A DNA stretch of 64,000 nt from Halomonas sp. BDJS001. GTDB taxonomy: Bacteria > Pseudomonadota > Gammaproteobacteria > Pseudomonadales > Halomonadaceae. The notes below the pieces were generated by a model. It had not been told where the DNA came from. It ran no database searches and saw only the letters and a list, made by a program, of their open reading frames with translations. The translations under genes and the position numbers were made by a program. The stretch lies in contig NZ_CP110535.1 in NCBI RefSeq assembly GCF_026104355.1, forward strand, positions 1,054,001 to 1,118,000. The letters are read 5' to 3'. Positions 43,646 through 52,167 of this stretch are shown in pieces. How positions within the stretch are numbered: position 1 is the first letter of the stretch; each line of letters starts with the position of its first letter.

Positions 43646-45313
43646 CTAAAACTCTTCCCAATCGGGTGTGCTGCTGGATAATTTTTTAGTTGTATAAGAA
43701 GAGTGAGTTGTTGCCAGGGGATGCGGTGAAGCCGTGGCGGTAGAGGATTCCGAACCAGCGTTCGCATCCCGCTTCAGTTTGAAGGTGGTGACCAACTCGG
43801 CCAAACGAGTGGCTTCATCCTGGAGTGATGCAGATGCCGTGCTGGTCTCTTCAACCAATGAGACATTTTCCTGCGTGGCGGAATCCATCTGAGATACAGC
43901 CGTACTGACTTGGCTAATGCCCGACTCCTGCTCTTTTGCAGCGAGCGCAAGCTCTTGCATCATTTCCGTCACTTTACGAATCGCTTCGTTGATATCCGCC
44001 ATATCATGGCCATTTTTCGCTGCTTGTTCCGCACCCACCACAATACGCTGCGCGATATCTTCGATCATGGTGCGTATCTCTTTCGATGAGGTGGAGGTCT
44101 TTGTGGCTAGTGAGCGAACTTCACTCGCCACCACCGCAAAGCCTCTCCCATGTTCGCCTGCACGGGCAGCTTCCACAGAGGCATTGAGTGCCAGGATATT
44201 GGTTTGAAAGGCGATAGAGTCAATCACCTGAACAATATCGTGGACTTTATGCGAGGTTTCTTCCAGTTCGCGCATCAGTAGGCTAGTGCGCTCAGAGGCC
44301 TGTTTGCCGGTATTCGCCTGTTGTGCTGCGTCTTGGGTCAGTTGCTGGGCCTGGCTGGCAGTGTCAGCGTTTTGGCGCACAATCGATGAAATTTCATCCA
44401 TACTCGCGGCGGTTTGTTGCAACGCCGCGGCTTGTTGTTCGGTGCGTGAGGCGAGGTCTTGGCTGCCGGTTGCGATTTGCGTTGAACTGGAGGCGACGGC
44501 TTCGCTACTTTGATTGAGTGTGCCAATCATGTCTTCCAGACGCTCTTGCATATCCTCCATGGCACTGTAAAGGCGGCCGATCTCGTTACGTCCTAGGGTG
44601 TCGATATGGCTGGTCAAATCCCCCTTGGCGATATTTTCACAGATGCGAACCGCACGCTGGAGTGGATTAATAACGAGCCGATTAATCATTATCTGTACCA
44701 CAATGTAGAGCACTATGGCCGTTAAAATAAGCGCACCCACTGTAATGCTAAAAATGACGCTGTCGTGCTGGGCTTCCGAGTGAACCTGATTTCCCCGGCT
44801 TAGTGCATAGTTATTAAAATTATTGATTGCTGCGCTGAAGCTTGAAAATTTTTGGTTGATAGGATCCCTATACGCATCAAGAGCCTCATAACGCTCATTA
44901 GCCAAGTCGCCCCTTAGTTCGTCAGTGACAATAAGGTTGTAGCTTTCGACAATGTCAGCAATGAGCGGGCGACGCTCGGAACCAACCGGGAGCTCAATGC
45001 CTGAGAGTTCTGCAATACGCCGGTCAGCCCTTTCCAAACTCTGCAGCGCCTCTCCTAGCGCCCGCTTCGCATTGTTTTCGTTACCCGCTTGGTAGTGCTG
45101 AGACATACGCTCTAATCTTACCCGAACCTCCATTAGGTTCGTTTCTGCACGGTTGGCAGCACTCGCCTGCTGAGCGCTTATCTCATTAATTTCTGCTAGC
45201 AGCTGCGCAGACTCACGTTCTGCCATAGCCCCCATACTGCCCAAAATAATAAGCATGGCTAAAAGCACAATCAGTGCGCCAGCAATCACTCTCTTAACTG
45301 ATATGTTTTGCAT
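43646..45313 (-). CDS. Methyl-accepting chemotaxis protein with CheR-tether C-terminus
   Basis: Transmembrane receptor of 555 residues from ATG 45313 (AGGAG upstream). Membrane helix at about 5-27, a helical periplasmic domain (about 28-190, rich in Arg/Glu, four-helix-bundle type), second helix near 192-215, HAMP (RLVINPLQRAVRICENIAKGDLT), then the signalling hairpin with tip [29 protein letters not shown]. The C-terminus TPDWEEF ends in a NWETF-like pentapeptide. It resembles the receptor at 30588 in layout but has a different sensor domain. Upstream 45314-45509 is AT-rich with no gene. Confidence 0.95.
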   Translation of the reverse strand: MQNISVKRVIAGALIVLLAMLIILGSMGAMAERESAQLLAEINEISAQQASAANRAETNLMEVRVRLERMSQHYQAGNENNAKRALGEALQSLERADRRIAELSGIELPVGSERRPLIADIVESYNLIVTDELRGDLANERYEALDAYRDPINQKFSSFSAAINNFNNYALSRGNQVHSEAQHDSVIFSITVGALILTAIVLYIVVQIMINRLVINPLQRAVRICENIAKGDLTSHIDTLGRNEIGRLYSAMEDMQERLEDMIGTLNQSSEAVASSSTQIATGSQDLASRTEQQAAALQQTAASMDEISSIVRQNADTASQAQQLTQDAAQQANTGKQASERTSLLMRELEETSHKVHDIVQVIDSIAFQTNILALNASVEAARAGEHGRGFAVVASEVRSLATKTSTSSKEIRTMIEDIAQRIVVGAEQAAKNGHDMADINEAIRKVTEMMQELALAAKEQESGISQVSTAVSQMDSATQENVSLVEETSTASASLQDEATRLAELVTTFKLKRDANAGSESSTATASPHPLATTHSSYTTKKLSSSTPDWEEF

Positions 45314-45509
45314 TGATACTTCTCCTAATACTCCCCGCACCTGAATTAGTGCATAGAGGAGTTTTAAAAGGTATCAATTTCTCATTAAAATAGTGTCTTG
45401 ATTAAGTTGTCTTTAGTTTGTGATATTGTTAAATGGTTAGTTACGATAAAGTCGTATAATTAAATGTTTTCTTAACTAGTTTCAAAGTTCTTTGCTAAAT
45501 GGATTGCTG

Positions 45510-46004
45510 TTAAAGCGTCTTATACATCACATACGTATCGACAAAACCAAGGCGTGCGTGGCGGTAAGCGTTAGGAACGGTACCCACAATGCGAAAGCCA
45601 AGTTTCTGCCATAACGCGACGGCCACTTCATTGGTAGCCACCACGGCGTTGTACTGCATGGCGAGAAACCCCAGTTCCCGTGCTTGTTGTTGAGAGTGCT
45701 CGCACATGGCACGCGCTACGCCTTTGCCCCGTGCGGCAGGGGTCACCATATAGCCACAGTTACATATATGGTCACCGGGGCCTGCCGCGTTGGCTTTTAA
45801 GTAGTAGGCACCCAACACTTGGCCATTTTTATCTTTGGCAACCACGCTGGCGTTCGGCGTTTTACACCATAACTGCCGGGCAGCGTCAAAGCCGATATCT
45901 GGGTCAATCGCATAAGTCTCTTGCGCTGCCACAATGGCGTGAAAGGTTGGCCAGAAAACAGCAAAATCGCCGTCCGTCATCGGAGAAAAAGCCAGTGTGG
46001 TCAT
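45510..46004 (-). CDS. GNAT family N-acetyltransferase
   Basis: Acetyl-CoA-dependent acyltransferase of 164 residues. The GNAT core is visible: VLGAYYLKANAAGPGDHICNCGYMVTPAARGKGVARAMCEHS, in which ARGKGVARAM is the acetyl-CoA pyrophosphate-binding motif, then MQYNAVVATNEVAVALWQKLGFRIVGTVP, the motif B region with the usual N-x-x-A-x-x-L-W-x-K-L-G-F. GAGG lies ahead of the ATG. The substrate is unknown. It sits 23 bp after the flavin-dependent oxidoreductase gene on the same strand, so the two are probably cotranscribed. Confidence 0.92.
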   Translation of the reverse strand: MTTLAFSPMTDGDFAVFWPTFHAIVAAQETYAIDPDIGFDAARQLWCKTPNASVVAKDKNGQVLGAYYLKANAAGPGDHICNCGYMVTPAARGKGVARAMCEHSQQQARELGFLAMQYNAVVATNEVAVALWQKLGFRIVGTVPNAYRHARLGFVDTYVMYKTL

Positions 46005-46027
46005 CAGTATCCTCTACAGCGAAGCGC

Positions 46028-47020
46028 CTACCGAGCGACCTCAGCCACAATCTTGTAGCTACGCAGACGGTCAGCGTGATTGTAAAAATCGCTATTAATC
46101 ATCAGTTCATCGGCACCCGTACGCGCTTGGAACTCCTCAAGTTCTGCTTTAACCGTCTCTGGCCCACCAATAATAGCCGCCCCTAAAAACTGGCTAACCT
46201 GGGCTTGCTCCACCGGCGACCAATCGAGCTGCTCCACCGGCGGCTGCGACTGAGTGGGCTTGCCGCGAATAAGGTTTAAAAACTTCTGCTGAGCAGTCGT
46301 GGCCAGGTAGTTAGCCATTGCATCGCTCTCTGCCGCCATCACGGGAAGGCCGACCATGGCATGGGGCTTACCCAGGTGTTCCGAGGGACGGAAGTTATCA
46401 CGGTACAGGCGCAGCGCTTCAAACAGGTAGCCCGGCGCGAACTGTGCCGCAAACGCGAAGGGCAAACCCAGTTTGGCGGCCAGCTGCGCGCTGTAGCCGC
46501 TGGAACCCAGCAACCAAATAGGCACATGGGTGCCTTGGCCAGGCACCGCTTTGACACGCTGTTGGGGCTCCGCATCGGCTAAATAGCTGCGCAGTTCATT
46601 CAGCAATTGCGGAAAGTCGTCGACACCCGCGTGGGCGTTGCGGCGCATGGCCTGCATGGTGGCGCCATCCGAGCCTGGGGCACGGCCTAAGCCCAGGTCA
46701 ATACGGCCAGGGTAGAGGGTTTCCAGGGTGCCAAACTGCTCGGCGATCACCAGGGGAGGATGGTTAGGCAGCATGATGCCACCGCTGCCTACGCGAATAG
46801 TGGACGTTTGCCCAGCAATATGTCCAATCAACACCGCGGTGGCGGCGCTGGCGATCCCGGCAATATTGTGGTGCTCGGCTAGCCAGTAGCGGGTATAGCC
46901 GAGTTGCTCGGTTAATTGTGCTAGGGCAACACTATCACGAAAGGTCTCTGCGGCACTGCCGCCCTGGCGGATGGGGGCCAGATCGAGGACGGAAAGTGCC
47001 GTGGAAGCGAGTTGGCTCAT
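46028..47020 (-). CDS. LLM class flavin-dependent oxidoreductase (luciferase-like)
   Basis: Flavin-dependent monooxygenase-like protein of the bacterial luciferase superfamily, 330 residues. [13 protein letters not shown] at the start, [30 protein letters not shown] (about 35-65), [42 protein letters not shown] (about 75-115) and [25 protein letters not shown] (about 165-190) are the family signatures, close to E. coli YhbW. AGGTGA precedes the ATG. Many relatives have no known substrate. It leads a two-gene unit with the GNAT gene. Confidence 0.94.
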   Translation of the reverse strand: MSQLASTALSVLDLAPIRQGGSAAETFRDSVALAQLTEQLGYTRYWLAEHHNIAGIASAATAVLIGHIAGQTSTIRVGSGGIMLPNHPPLVIAEQFGTLETLYPGRIDLGLGRAPGSDGATMQAMRRNAHAGVDDFPQLLNELRSYLADAEPQQRVKAVPGQGTHVPIWLLGSSGYSAQLAAKLGLPFAFAAQFAPGYLFEALRLYRDNFRPSEHLGKPHAMVGLPVMAAESDAMANYLATTAQQKFLNLIRGKPTQSQPPVEQLDWSPVEQAQVSQFLGAAIIGGPETVKAELEEFQARTGADELMINSDFYNHADRLRSYKIVAEVAR

Positions 47021-47161
47021 GGGTCACCTGCAAATTAATTCGTGGGCGCGTAGAGTGAAAAATTACTTAGCGCGCTTGGTAATTACACGTTATGCGGCCA
47101 GTGCAGATGAATTGCAAGGTGCCGACTATCCATGTGGCGGATATACAGGCTCGTTGGCTCC

Positions 47162-47854
47162 TCACTCCTCATTTAAAGGCGGAGTGGGACGGATAAGAAT
47201 TTCATTCACATCGACATGGGCAGGCTGGGCAAGCGCGTAAATTACCGCATTGGCGATATCGCGATCGTCTAAGGCATAGGTCGGCGGTTCATCAAAAAAG
47301 GGCGTGTCGACCATTCCCGGTTCAATCAGCGTTACGCGCATACCAGTACCACGGAGCTCTTCACGCAGGTTATAGCCAATGCCGGTGACCGCCCATTTGG
47401 TCGCGCTATACATGGAGCCTGGTATCGTCGTGCGGCCTGCGGCTGAGCTAGTCAGCAATACATGGCCTTTGCTGCGTTTAAGGGCGGGCAAGCAGGCTTG
47501 AATAGTGAGTCCCACGCCATAGATATTGGTGAGAATCATCTCCCGCCACTCGCTGTGATCAGCTTCACTAAAGCCGCCGGGCGAGCCACCACGGCCAGCA
47601 TTGGCAAACACGCCGTCCAGGCGTCCAAAGGTTTCCAGCGCCTGCTCAACCATGGCTTGTTGCTGCTCCATGTTGGTCACGTCCAGCTCACATGCCAGCA
47701 CATTTTCCGGCCCCAACTCTTGGGCCAGTGCGATGAGCTTGTCGCTAGAGCGGGCGGCCAATACCAGTTTATAGCCCTCACGCGCGGCTGCTCGGGCGGT
47801 GGCTGCGCCAATGCCGCTGGATGCGCCGGTAATTAATAGCACGCCGTTTTGCAT
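47162..47854 (-). CDS. Short-chain dehydrogenase/reductase
   Basis: NAD(P)-dependent oxidoreductase of 230 residues from ATG 47854 (AAGGAG eight bases upstream; a GTG at 47863 overlaps the binding site and is less likely). The nucleotide-binding motif is LITGASSGIGAATARAAAREG, then VFANAGRGG, the catalytic Ser in LLTSSAAGRTTIPG and the YxxxK pair in YSATKWAVTG, followed by IEPGMVDTPFF. It resembles YdfG-like serine/3-hydroxy acid dehydrogenases, but the substrate is not predictable. Confidence 0.94.
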   Translation of the reverse strand: MQNGVLLITGASSGIGAATARAAAREGYKLVLAARSSDKLIALAQELGPENVLACELDVTNMEQQQAMVEQALETFGRLDGVFANAGRGGSPGGFSEADHSEWREMILTNIYGVGLTIQACLPALKRSKGHVLLTSSAAGRTTIPGSMYSATKWAVTGIGYNLREELRGTGMRVTLIEPGMVDTPFFDEPPTYALDDRDIANAVIYALAQPAHVDVNEILIRPTPPLNEE

Positions 47855-47975
47855 GGGTTGCACTCCTTGCCTGATAAATCAAGTAAGCTTTTAGCATGGC
47901 TAAGGTGACGGCATCCTGCAAATATCGGCTTAAACTGCTGGCGGCAGTGCTGCTAAGTGGCCATTAACGGCGGCA

Positions 47976-49253
47976 TTATGTATTTGCATCCTTACGTTTC
48001 AGCATCGCGGAGAGATCGAGAATCGCTTGGGCCATATCCGCCATGCTTTTGCTTTGATCCATCGAGGTTTTACGCAGAAAGCGGTAGGCCTCCTCTTCGC
48101 TCATCTCCTGGTGCGCCATGATCAGGCCCTTGGCGCGTTCAATCAATTTGCGTTCACGCAGTGCTTTGCGGGTATTTTCGAGCTCATCGCTCAGTCCCTG
48201 TAAGCGGCTAGCCTGGGCCTGGGTGAGTTCGATCAGCGAACGCCCTAGTGGAGAGGTGAGGGCGTTGGCGGTCAGGTCGCCTAATGGTTGCCCATCATTA
48301 AGCGCCAGCAGCTGTTCGCACGGCGCAGGGGCATAAGTACACGTCTGCGTTTTAGCTTTCTCTAGCGCATCCTCGGCCTGGGAAATTTTGCGGTGGCAAA
48401 GCACGCTCAGCTGTGAGATCAGCGCATCTTCCACCATTTTCATTGAGTCGATACGCAGGGTGGTGAGTTCGTACCAGGTTTCCCCCAGCTTATCAGGCGT
48501 ATCTTTGGGTGGGGATTGCGTTGCCGACAAGCGCTGGCAGGCGATATCGCGAAGATGGCAAATACCCGACAGCGTGCGCGGTGAAAGCTCTTTTTGCCAT
48601 GCCTGCTGCGCTTCGGGGGTCGCAAACTCTACAAAGGTGTCAAAACAGCGCTGCTGATCCTTCATTAGCTGGTTTAGCAGCGCCCGGTGGGGCTCGTCGA
48701 AGTGGCCATGGGTAAAGCCAAAGGCACCACAGGCGCGCTCTTGGCCCGCCAGCTCTTTGCCCTGCATCAAGTGGAAAATGGCCACCAGCGTACGGGTGAT
48801 ATCGGGGTCGATAGAGGTGTCCGCGGCCTCAAATACAATGGCCAGCAGCCCACTGGTTAACTGGTTAAACGCCTGGGTCGCTGCGTCGGGCGTGATCGCA
48901 AAGGTATCGATAGCCTGGCGAAGTGCACCCAGCTCGTCTAGCGCATACCACACGGCGGCAATTCGGCGTAGTAAGCGCGCAGCGGCCTGAGGGCGAGCCT
49001 CCTCGCTGAGCGCTTCCAGCCGTTGGCGCATTAATGTTTCGGCCTGCTGACTGTGCTGTCGGTAGGTGTCGCGGCGGGTCTTGAAGCGCTGCCCCTGGGA
49101 AACCAGGTAAATCGTCGATGCGCCACGTTCACGCTGGAGCATATGGATAAAGCGGCTAATGTCGCCGACAATATCTGCAGTGGTGGCAAGGTGGGTAAGG
49201 TTGTCGATATCGCAACGGATGGCGGTTAAGAGCAGTTGCTGCGCTGAAGACAT
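47976..49253 (-). CDS. nasR: Nitrate-responsive antiterminator NasR (NIT + ANTAR domains)
   Basis: Soluble regulator of 425 residues that senses nitrate/nitrite and binds leader RNA. The NIT domain covers roughly 25-270: SRFIHMLQRERGASTIYLVSQGQRF holds the QRERG nitrate-site motif, with LMQGKELAGQERACGAFGF later. The ANTAR domain is at about 350-420: LRERKLIERAKGLIMAHQEMSEEEAYRFLRKTSMDQSKSMADMAQAIL. ATG 49253 has AAGGAAA upstream. It follows the nitrate transporter gene by 93 bp on the same strand, across a hairpin. Hairpins of the ANTAR type before nir, narK and perhaps nasA are its probable targets. Identification is firm; the target set is inferred. Confidence 0.93.
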   Translation of the reverse strand: MSSAQQLLLTAIRCDIDNLTHLATTADIVGDISRFIHMLQRERGASTIYLVSQGQRFKTRRDTYRQHSQQAETLMRQRLEALSEEARPQAAARLLRRIAAVWYALDELGALRQAIDTFAITPDAATQAFNQLTSGLLAIVFEAADTSIDPDITRTLVAIFHLMQGKELAGQERACGAFGFTHGHFDEPHRALLNQLMKDQQRCFDTFVEFATPEAQQAWQKELSPRTLSGICHLRDIACQRLSATQSPPKDTPDKLGETWYELTTLRIDSMKMVEDALISQLSVLCHRKISQAEDALEKAKTQTCTYAPAPCEQLLALNDGQPLGDLTANALTSPLGRSLIELTQAQASRLQGLSDELENTRKALRERKLIERAKGLIMAHQEMSEEEAYRFLRKTSMDQSKSMADMAQAILDLSAMLKRKDANT

Positions 49254-49284
49254 AGAGATTTCCTTGGTAGCTTGCCGCCTAAAT

Positions 49285-49324
49285 GAAAACACTCCCATAC
49301 CGCTAAATAGCTAGATGGGAGTGT
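49285..49324 (-). terminator. Hairpin between nitrate transporter and nasR
   Basis: ACACTCCCAT (49289-49298) pairs perfectly with ATGGGAGTGT (49315-49324), loop of 16 bases, followed on the minus strand by TTTTCATTT. It probably ends part of the transporter transcript and lowers nasR expression relative to it. Confidence 0.55.
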
Positions 49325-49346
49325 ACTCGAGTGTACTGGAAAGCGT

Positions 49347-50699
49347 TTAACGCAACGACAGGGCGCCTGCGCCAACATCATCACCAATCGCATCGCGGTA
49401 GGCTTTGGCCTCTTCTGCCTCAGTGGCATCACTAAAGCGCACCAGTAGCACACAGGAGGCCAGCACCAGTACTGTGAGGCCTAAATAGAACAGTCCTTGT
49501 TGATAGCTCAGGCTTTCGCTGCGGAACAAAAAGGCTGCGCCTACCGCGCCAACGTTACCGCCTGCGCCGACAATCCCTGCGACGGCCCCCAAGGCTTTTT
49601 TGTTAATAAACGGTACAACACCGTAGGTGGCGCCTTCCGCCATTTGCACAAACAGGCTGAACACGAGCATGATGCCAATCGCCAGGCTCAAGACGTGCAT
49701 CTGTGAGAACGCCACCAACGCAATACCTTCGCAAACCAAGGCAATAAACAGCCAGCGAACGCGCCCTTTCAGGCCCCCTTGCTTGGCGAAAAGATCCGAG
49801 AAAACCCCTCCAAGGGTACGTGCGAAAATATTCATTAACCCGAACAAGCCAGCGATCATGCCCGCGGTAGCCAGGGTGAGATCAAACTTATCGAAGAAGT
49901 AGATGGCGGCAATATTGTTGATTGTCAGCTCCACGCCAAAGCAGAGGCCGTAGACAACGAACAGTGCCCAGACACGGATATCCTTGGCGGCGGCTAAAAA
50001 ACTTTGCGCGGCACCGTTTTCGCCGGAAGCTTCGGGCAGTTCACCCCGAGCGCGCAGTTCGCTGAAATTACCATTGGGGGCATCCTGAGTGAAGAACCAG
50101 TAACCAATACCGGTCAAGAACATCACTACGCCAGGCACCATCATCGCCAGGCGCCAGCCAAAGGCCTCATTTACGCCCAGCATCAGCATGCCAGAGAAGA
50201 TCAGCGGCATTAGAATTTGTGTGGTGCCACCACCCAGGTTGCCCCAGCCCGCGCTGGTAGCGTTAGCGGTACCAACCACATTGGGCGCGAACATCATTGA
50301 AGTGTGGTACTGGGTAATCACGAAAGAGGCACCGATGGCTCCAATAGCCAAGCGCGCTAATAAAAAGGTTTCAAAGCTATCGGCCAAGCCAATGCCCATT
50401 ACTGGGATTGCGCCCAATAGCAGTAGCCCGGTATAGGTTTTGCGCGGGCCGATCCGGTCACACAGTACGCCAATGGCAAGGCGTACTATCACGGTGATTG
50501 CCACCGAAGCGATAATCGTATTGCCGATTTGTGTTTGTGTCAGCGAAAGGTCTTCACGAACGATCGCCATAAGAGGGGCGATGCCGAACCAGCCAAAAAA
50601 GCAGATATGAAATGCGAACCATGAGAAGTGGAAAGCGCGCATCTGAGGGGTCGAGAAGTTGAATAACCGAATGCGGTTGGCTTTGTTGCGTATGTCCAT
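49347..50699 (-). CDS. narK: Nitrate/nitrite transporter, NNP family (NarK/NasA type)
   Basis: MFS permease importing nitrate for assimilation, 450 residues with twelve helices. FAFHICFFGWFGIAPLM in helix 1 and GVLCDRIGPRKTY in the 2-3 loop are NNP hallmarks. The two nitrate signatures are TSAGWGNLGGGTTQILMP (helix 5) and GIVGAGGNVGAVGAAFL (helix 11). GAGG lies ahead of the ATG. It is followed by nasR. The 346 bp before it contains the two hexaloop hairpins listed separately. The symbol is used for the family; relatives in assimilatory clusters are also called NasA. Confidence 0.94.
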   Translation of the reverse strand: MDIRNKANRIRLFNFSTPQMRAFHFSWFAFHICFFGWFGIAPLMAIVREDLSLTQTQIGNTIIASVAITVIVRLAIGVLCDRIGPRKTYTGLLLLGAIPVMGIGLADSFETFLLARLAIGAIGASFVITQYHTSMMFAPNVVGTANATSAGWGNLGGGTTQILMPLIFSGMLMLGVNEAFGWRLAMMVPGVVMFLTGIGYWFFTQDAPNGNFSELRARGELPEASGENGAAQSFLAAAKDIRVWALFVVYGLCFGVELTINNIAAIYFFDKFDLTLATAGMIAGLFGLMNIFARTLGGVFSDLFAKQGGLKGRVRWLFIALVCEGIALVAFSQMHVLSLAIGIMLVFSLFVQMAEGATYGVVPFINKKALGAVAGIVGAGGNVGAVGAAFLFRSESLSYQQGLFYLGLTVLVLASCVLLVRFSDATEAEEAKAYRDAIGDDVGAGALSLR

Positions 50700-50786
50700 G
50701 GGATGGCCTCACGGGGCATAAAACGAGTTGATCGCTACGCAACGCAGACGAGTTGGCGCGTTACGTAAACAATTGACGAGAACATG

Positions 50787-50861
50787 CCTTCATCGTTGAA
50801 GGTCAGGCTCGACGCACTCGTACCCAGTTGGGCCTGGTCCACGCCTACCACCACTGGTAGG
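50787..50861 (-). promoter_or_regulatory. narK leader: tandem A1/G4 hexaloop hairpins (ANTAR/NasR target)
   Basis: On the minus strand the first hairpin is CCTACC-AGTGGT-GGTAGG (50844-50861) and the second CCTTC-AACGAT-GAAGG (50787-50802), about 41 bases apart. Both loops have six bases with A at position 1 and G at position 4, the pattern ANTAR proteins recognise. A further stem, TACGTAACGC with GCGTTGCGTA, lies nearer the gene (about 50732-50763), but no clean U-tract follows it, so how antitermination or translation is switched is unclear. The rest of the 50700-51045 gap shows nothing else definite. The hairpins are read directly; the role is inferred. Confidence 0.6.
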
Positions 50862-51045
50862 AGTTATGCAGGTAGCTTGCCAGTTGAAAACTTATTTCAA
50901 AAAAATCAAATTCTTAAAGAATTTACCCCATGTGTGTGAAGGATGAATAGGCAAGCTTGTGCTGCATGATTGGGCATGCAGCGCGCATTTTGCGGCATCT
51001 TGGTGCTAAAAAAGGGGGCAATTGGGCGGACTGAACGTGCAGCCA

Positions 51046-52065
51046 TTATTCATGTAAATAGACGGCATCAATATCAAGGGTGGAGTGGCTGCCAATCGCA
51101 TCGAAGTGTTCGCTTAACCAACGTTCAGCGGCAGCTTGGCCCTGTTCGAATAAATGGCATAGAAATGGCCATTCGGAATTGGATTTACTCGAGACGGAGA
51201 GTCCCTCAAGCGCCTGCTCGCCGCTGATGCGGTGAAACAACGCCTGTTGATAGCAGTTTTCAATGCCTTGCTCATCAAGGGCATGCTTAAGCAGCGCAAT
51301 CATGCGGATCTCTTTAATCAGAGCTGAGTTAAAGGTGATCTCGTTGAGGCGGTTCATAATGGCTGACGCCGAGGTAGGCACTTCATTGCGGCTGATGGGG
51401 TTGATTTGTATCAGCAGAATATCCCGTGCGCTGCACTCCTCCATAAGTGGAAACAGCGCTGGATTACCCATGTAGCCGCCATCCCAATACGCTTCGCCGT
51501 CGATCTCCACTGCTTGAAACATAAAGGGTAAGCAAGCGGAGGCCATCACCGCATCAACGCTCATCTCCTCACGGCGAAACACCCGCTGTTTACCTGTGCG
51601 TACATTAGTTGCCGCGACAAATAGCTTAAGCTGCTGACATTGGCGCACCCGCTCGAAATCAATGTGATCAGTCACGATATCGCGCAGCGGATTGATGTTG
51701 AGCGGGTTGAGTTGATAGGGGGAGGCCACTCGGCTTAACAAATCCATCGCAATAAAACCCGGTGAGTGATCCAGGCTCCAGTTGCCGGTCAATATATCCA
51801 GGGGGGAGCGGCGGATGGGGCTGGCCATGCCTGCTCGACTCACCGCTTGCCAAAAATCGTGCAGTGCTTGCCGTGCGGTCTCTTTATCGCCACGCGTCAG
51901 CGCATCGGCCATCACCACGCCGTTCATCGCCCCCGCGCTGGTGCCGCTGATACCCTCGATTTCAATACGCTCATCCGCCAGTAGCCGATCAATAACACCC
52001 CAGGTATAGGCCCCATGGGCGCCGCCGCCTTGTAACGCGAGGTCTAACTTTTTGACCTTTGCCAT
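51046..52065 (-). CDS. Patatin-like phospholipase
   Basis: Cytoplasmic lipid acyl hydrolase with a Ser-Asp dyad, 339 residues from ATG 52065 (longer frame to 52122 lacks support). Motifs: oxyanion glycine loop LALQGGGAHGAYTWGV, nucleophile elbow GISGTSAGAMNGV (Ser near residue 48), and the catalytic Asp in YWDGGYMGNP (near 190). No signal peptide. The C-terminal 120 residues have no recognised fold. Some patatins are T6SS or T3SS effectors, but there is no secretion gene nearby, so a housekeeping role is more likely. Confidence 0.93.
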   Translation of the reverse strand: MAKVKKLDLALQGGGAHGAYTWGVIDRLLADERIEIEGISGTSAGAMNGVVMADALTRGDKETARQALHDFWQAVSRAGMASPIRRSPLDILTGNWSLDHSPGFIAMDLLSRVASPYQLNPLNINPLRDIVTDHIDFERVRQCQQLKLFVAATNVRTGKQRVFRREEMSVDAVMASACLPFMFQAVEIDGEAYWDGGYMGNPALFPLMEECSARDILLIQINPISRNEVPTSASAIMNRLNEITFNSALIKEIRMIALLKHALDEQGIENCYQQALFHRISGEQALEGLSVSSKSNSEWPFLCHLFEQGQAAAERWLSEHFDAIGSHSTLDIDAVYLHE

Positions 52066-52167
52066 ATGCTTTTCCCATTGCTGCTGGTGAGGAAATTGGT
52101 TCCAGTGAAACCAGCATGGCATAGGCGGCCAGATAAGACGAAAGGCTATTTAGCGCACAGCGGTTCT

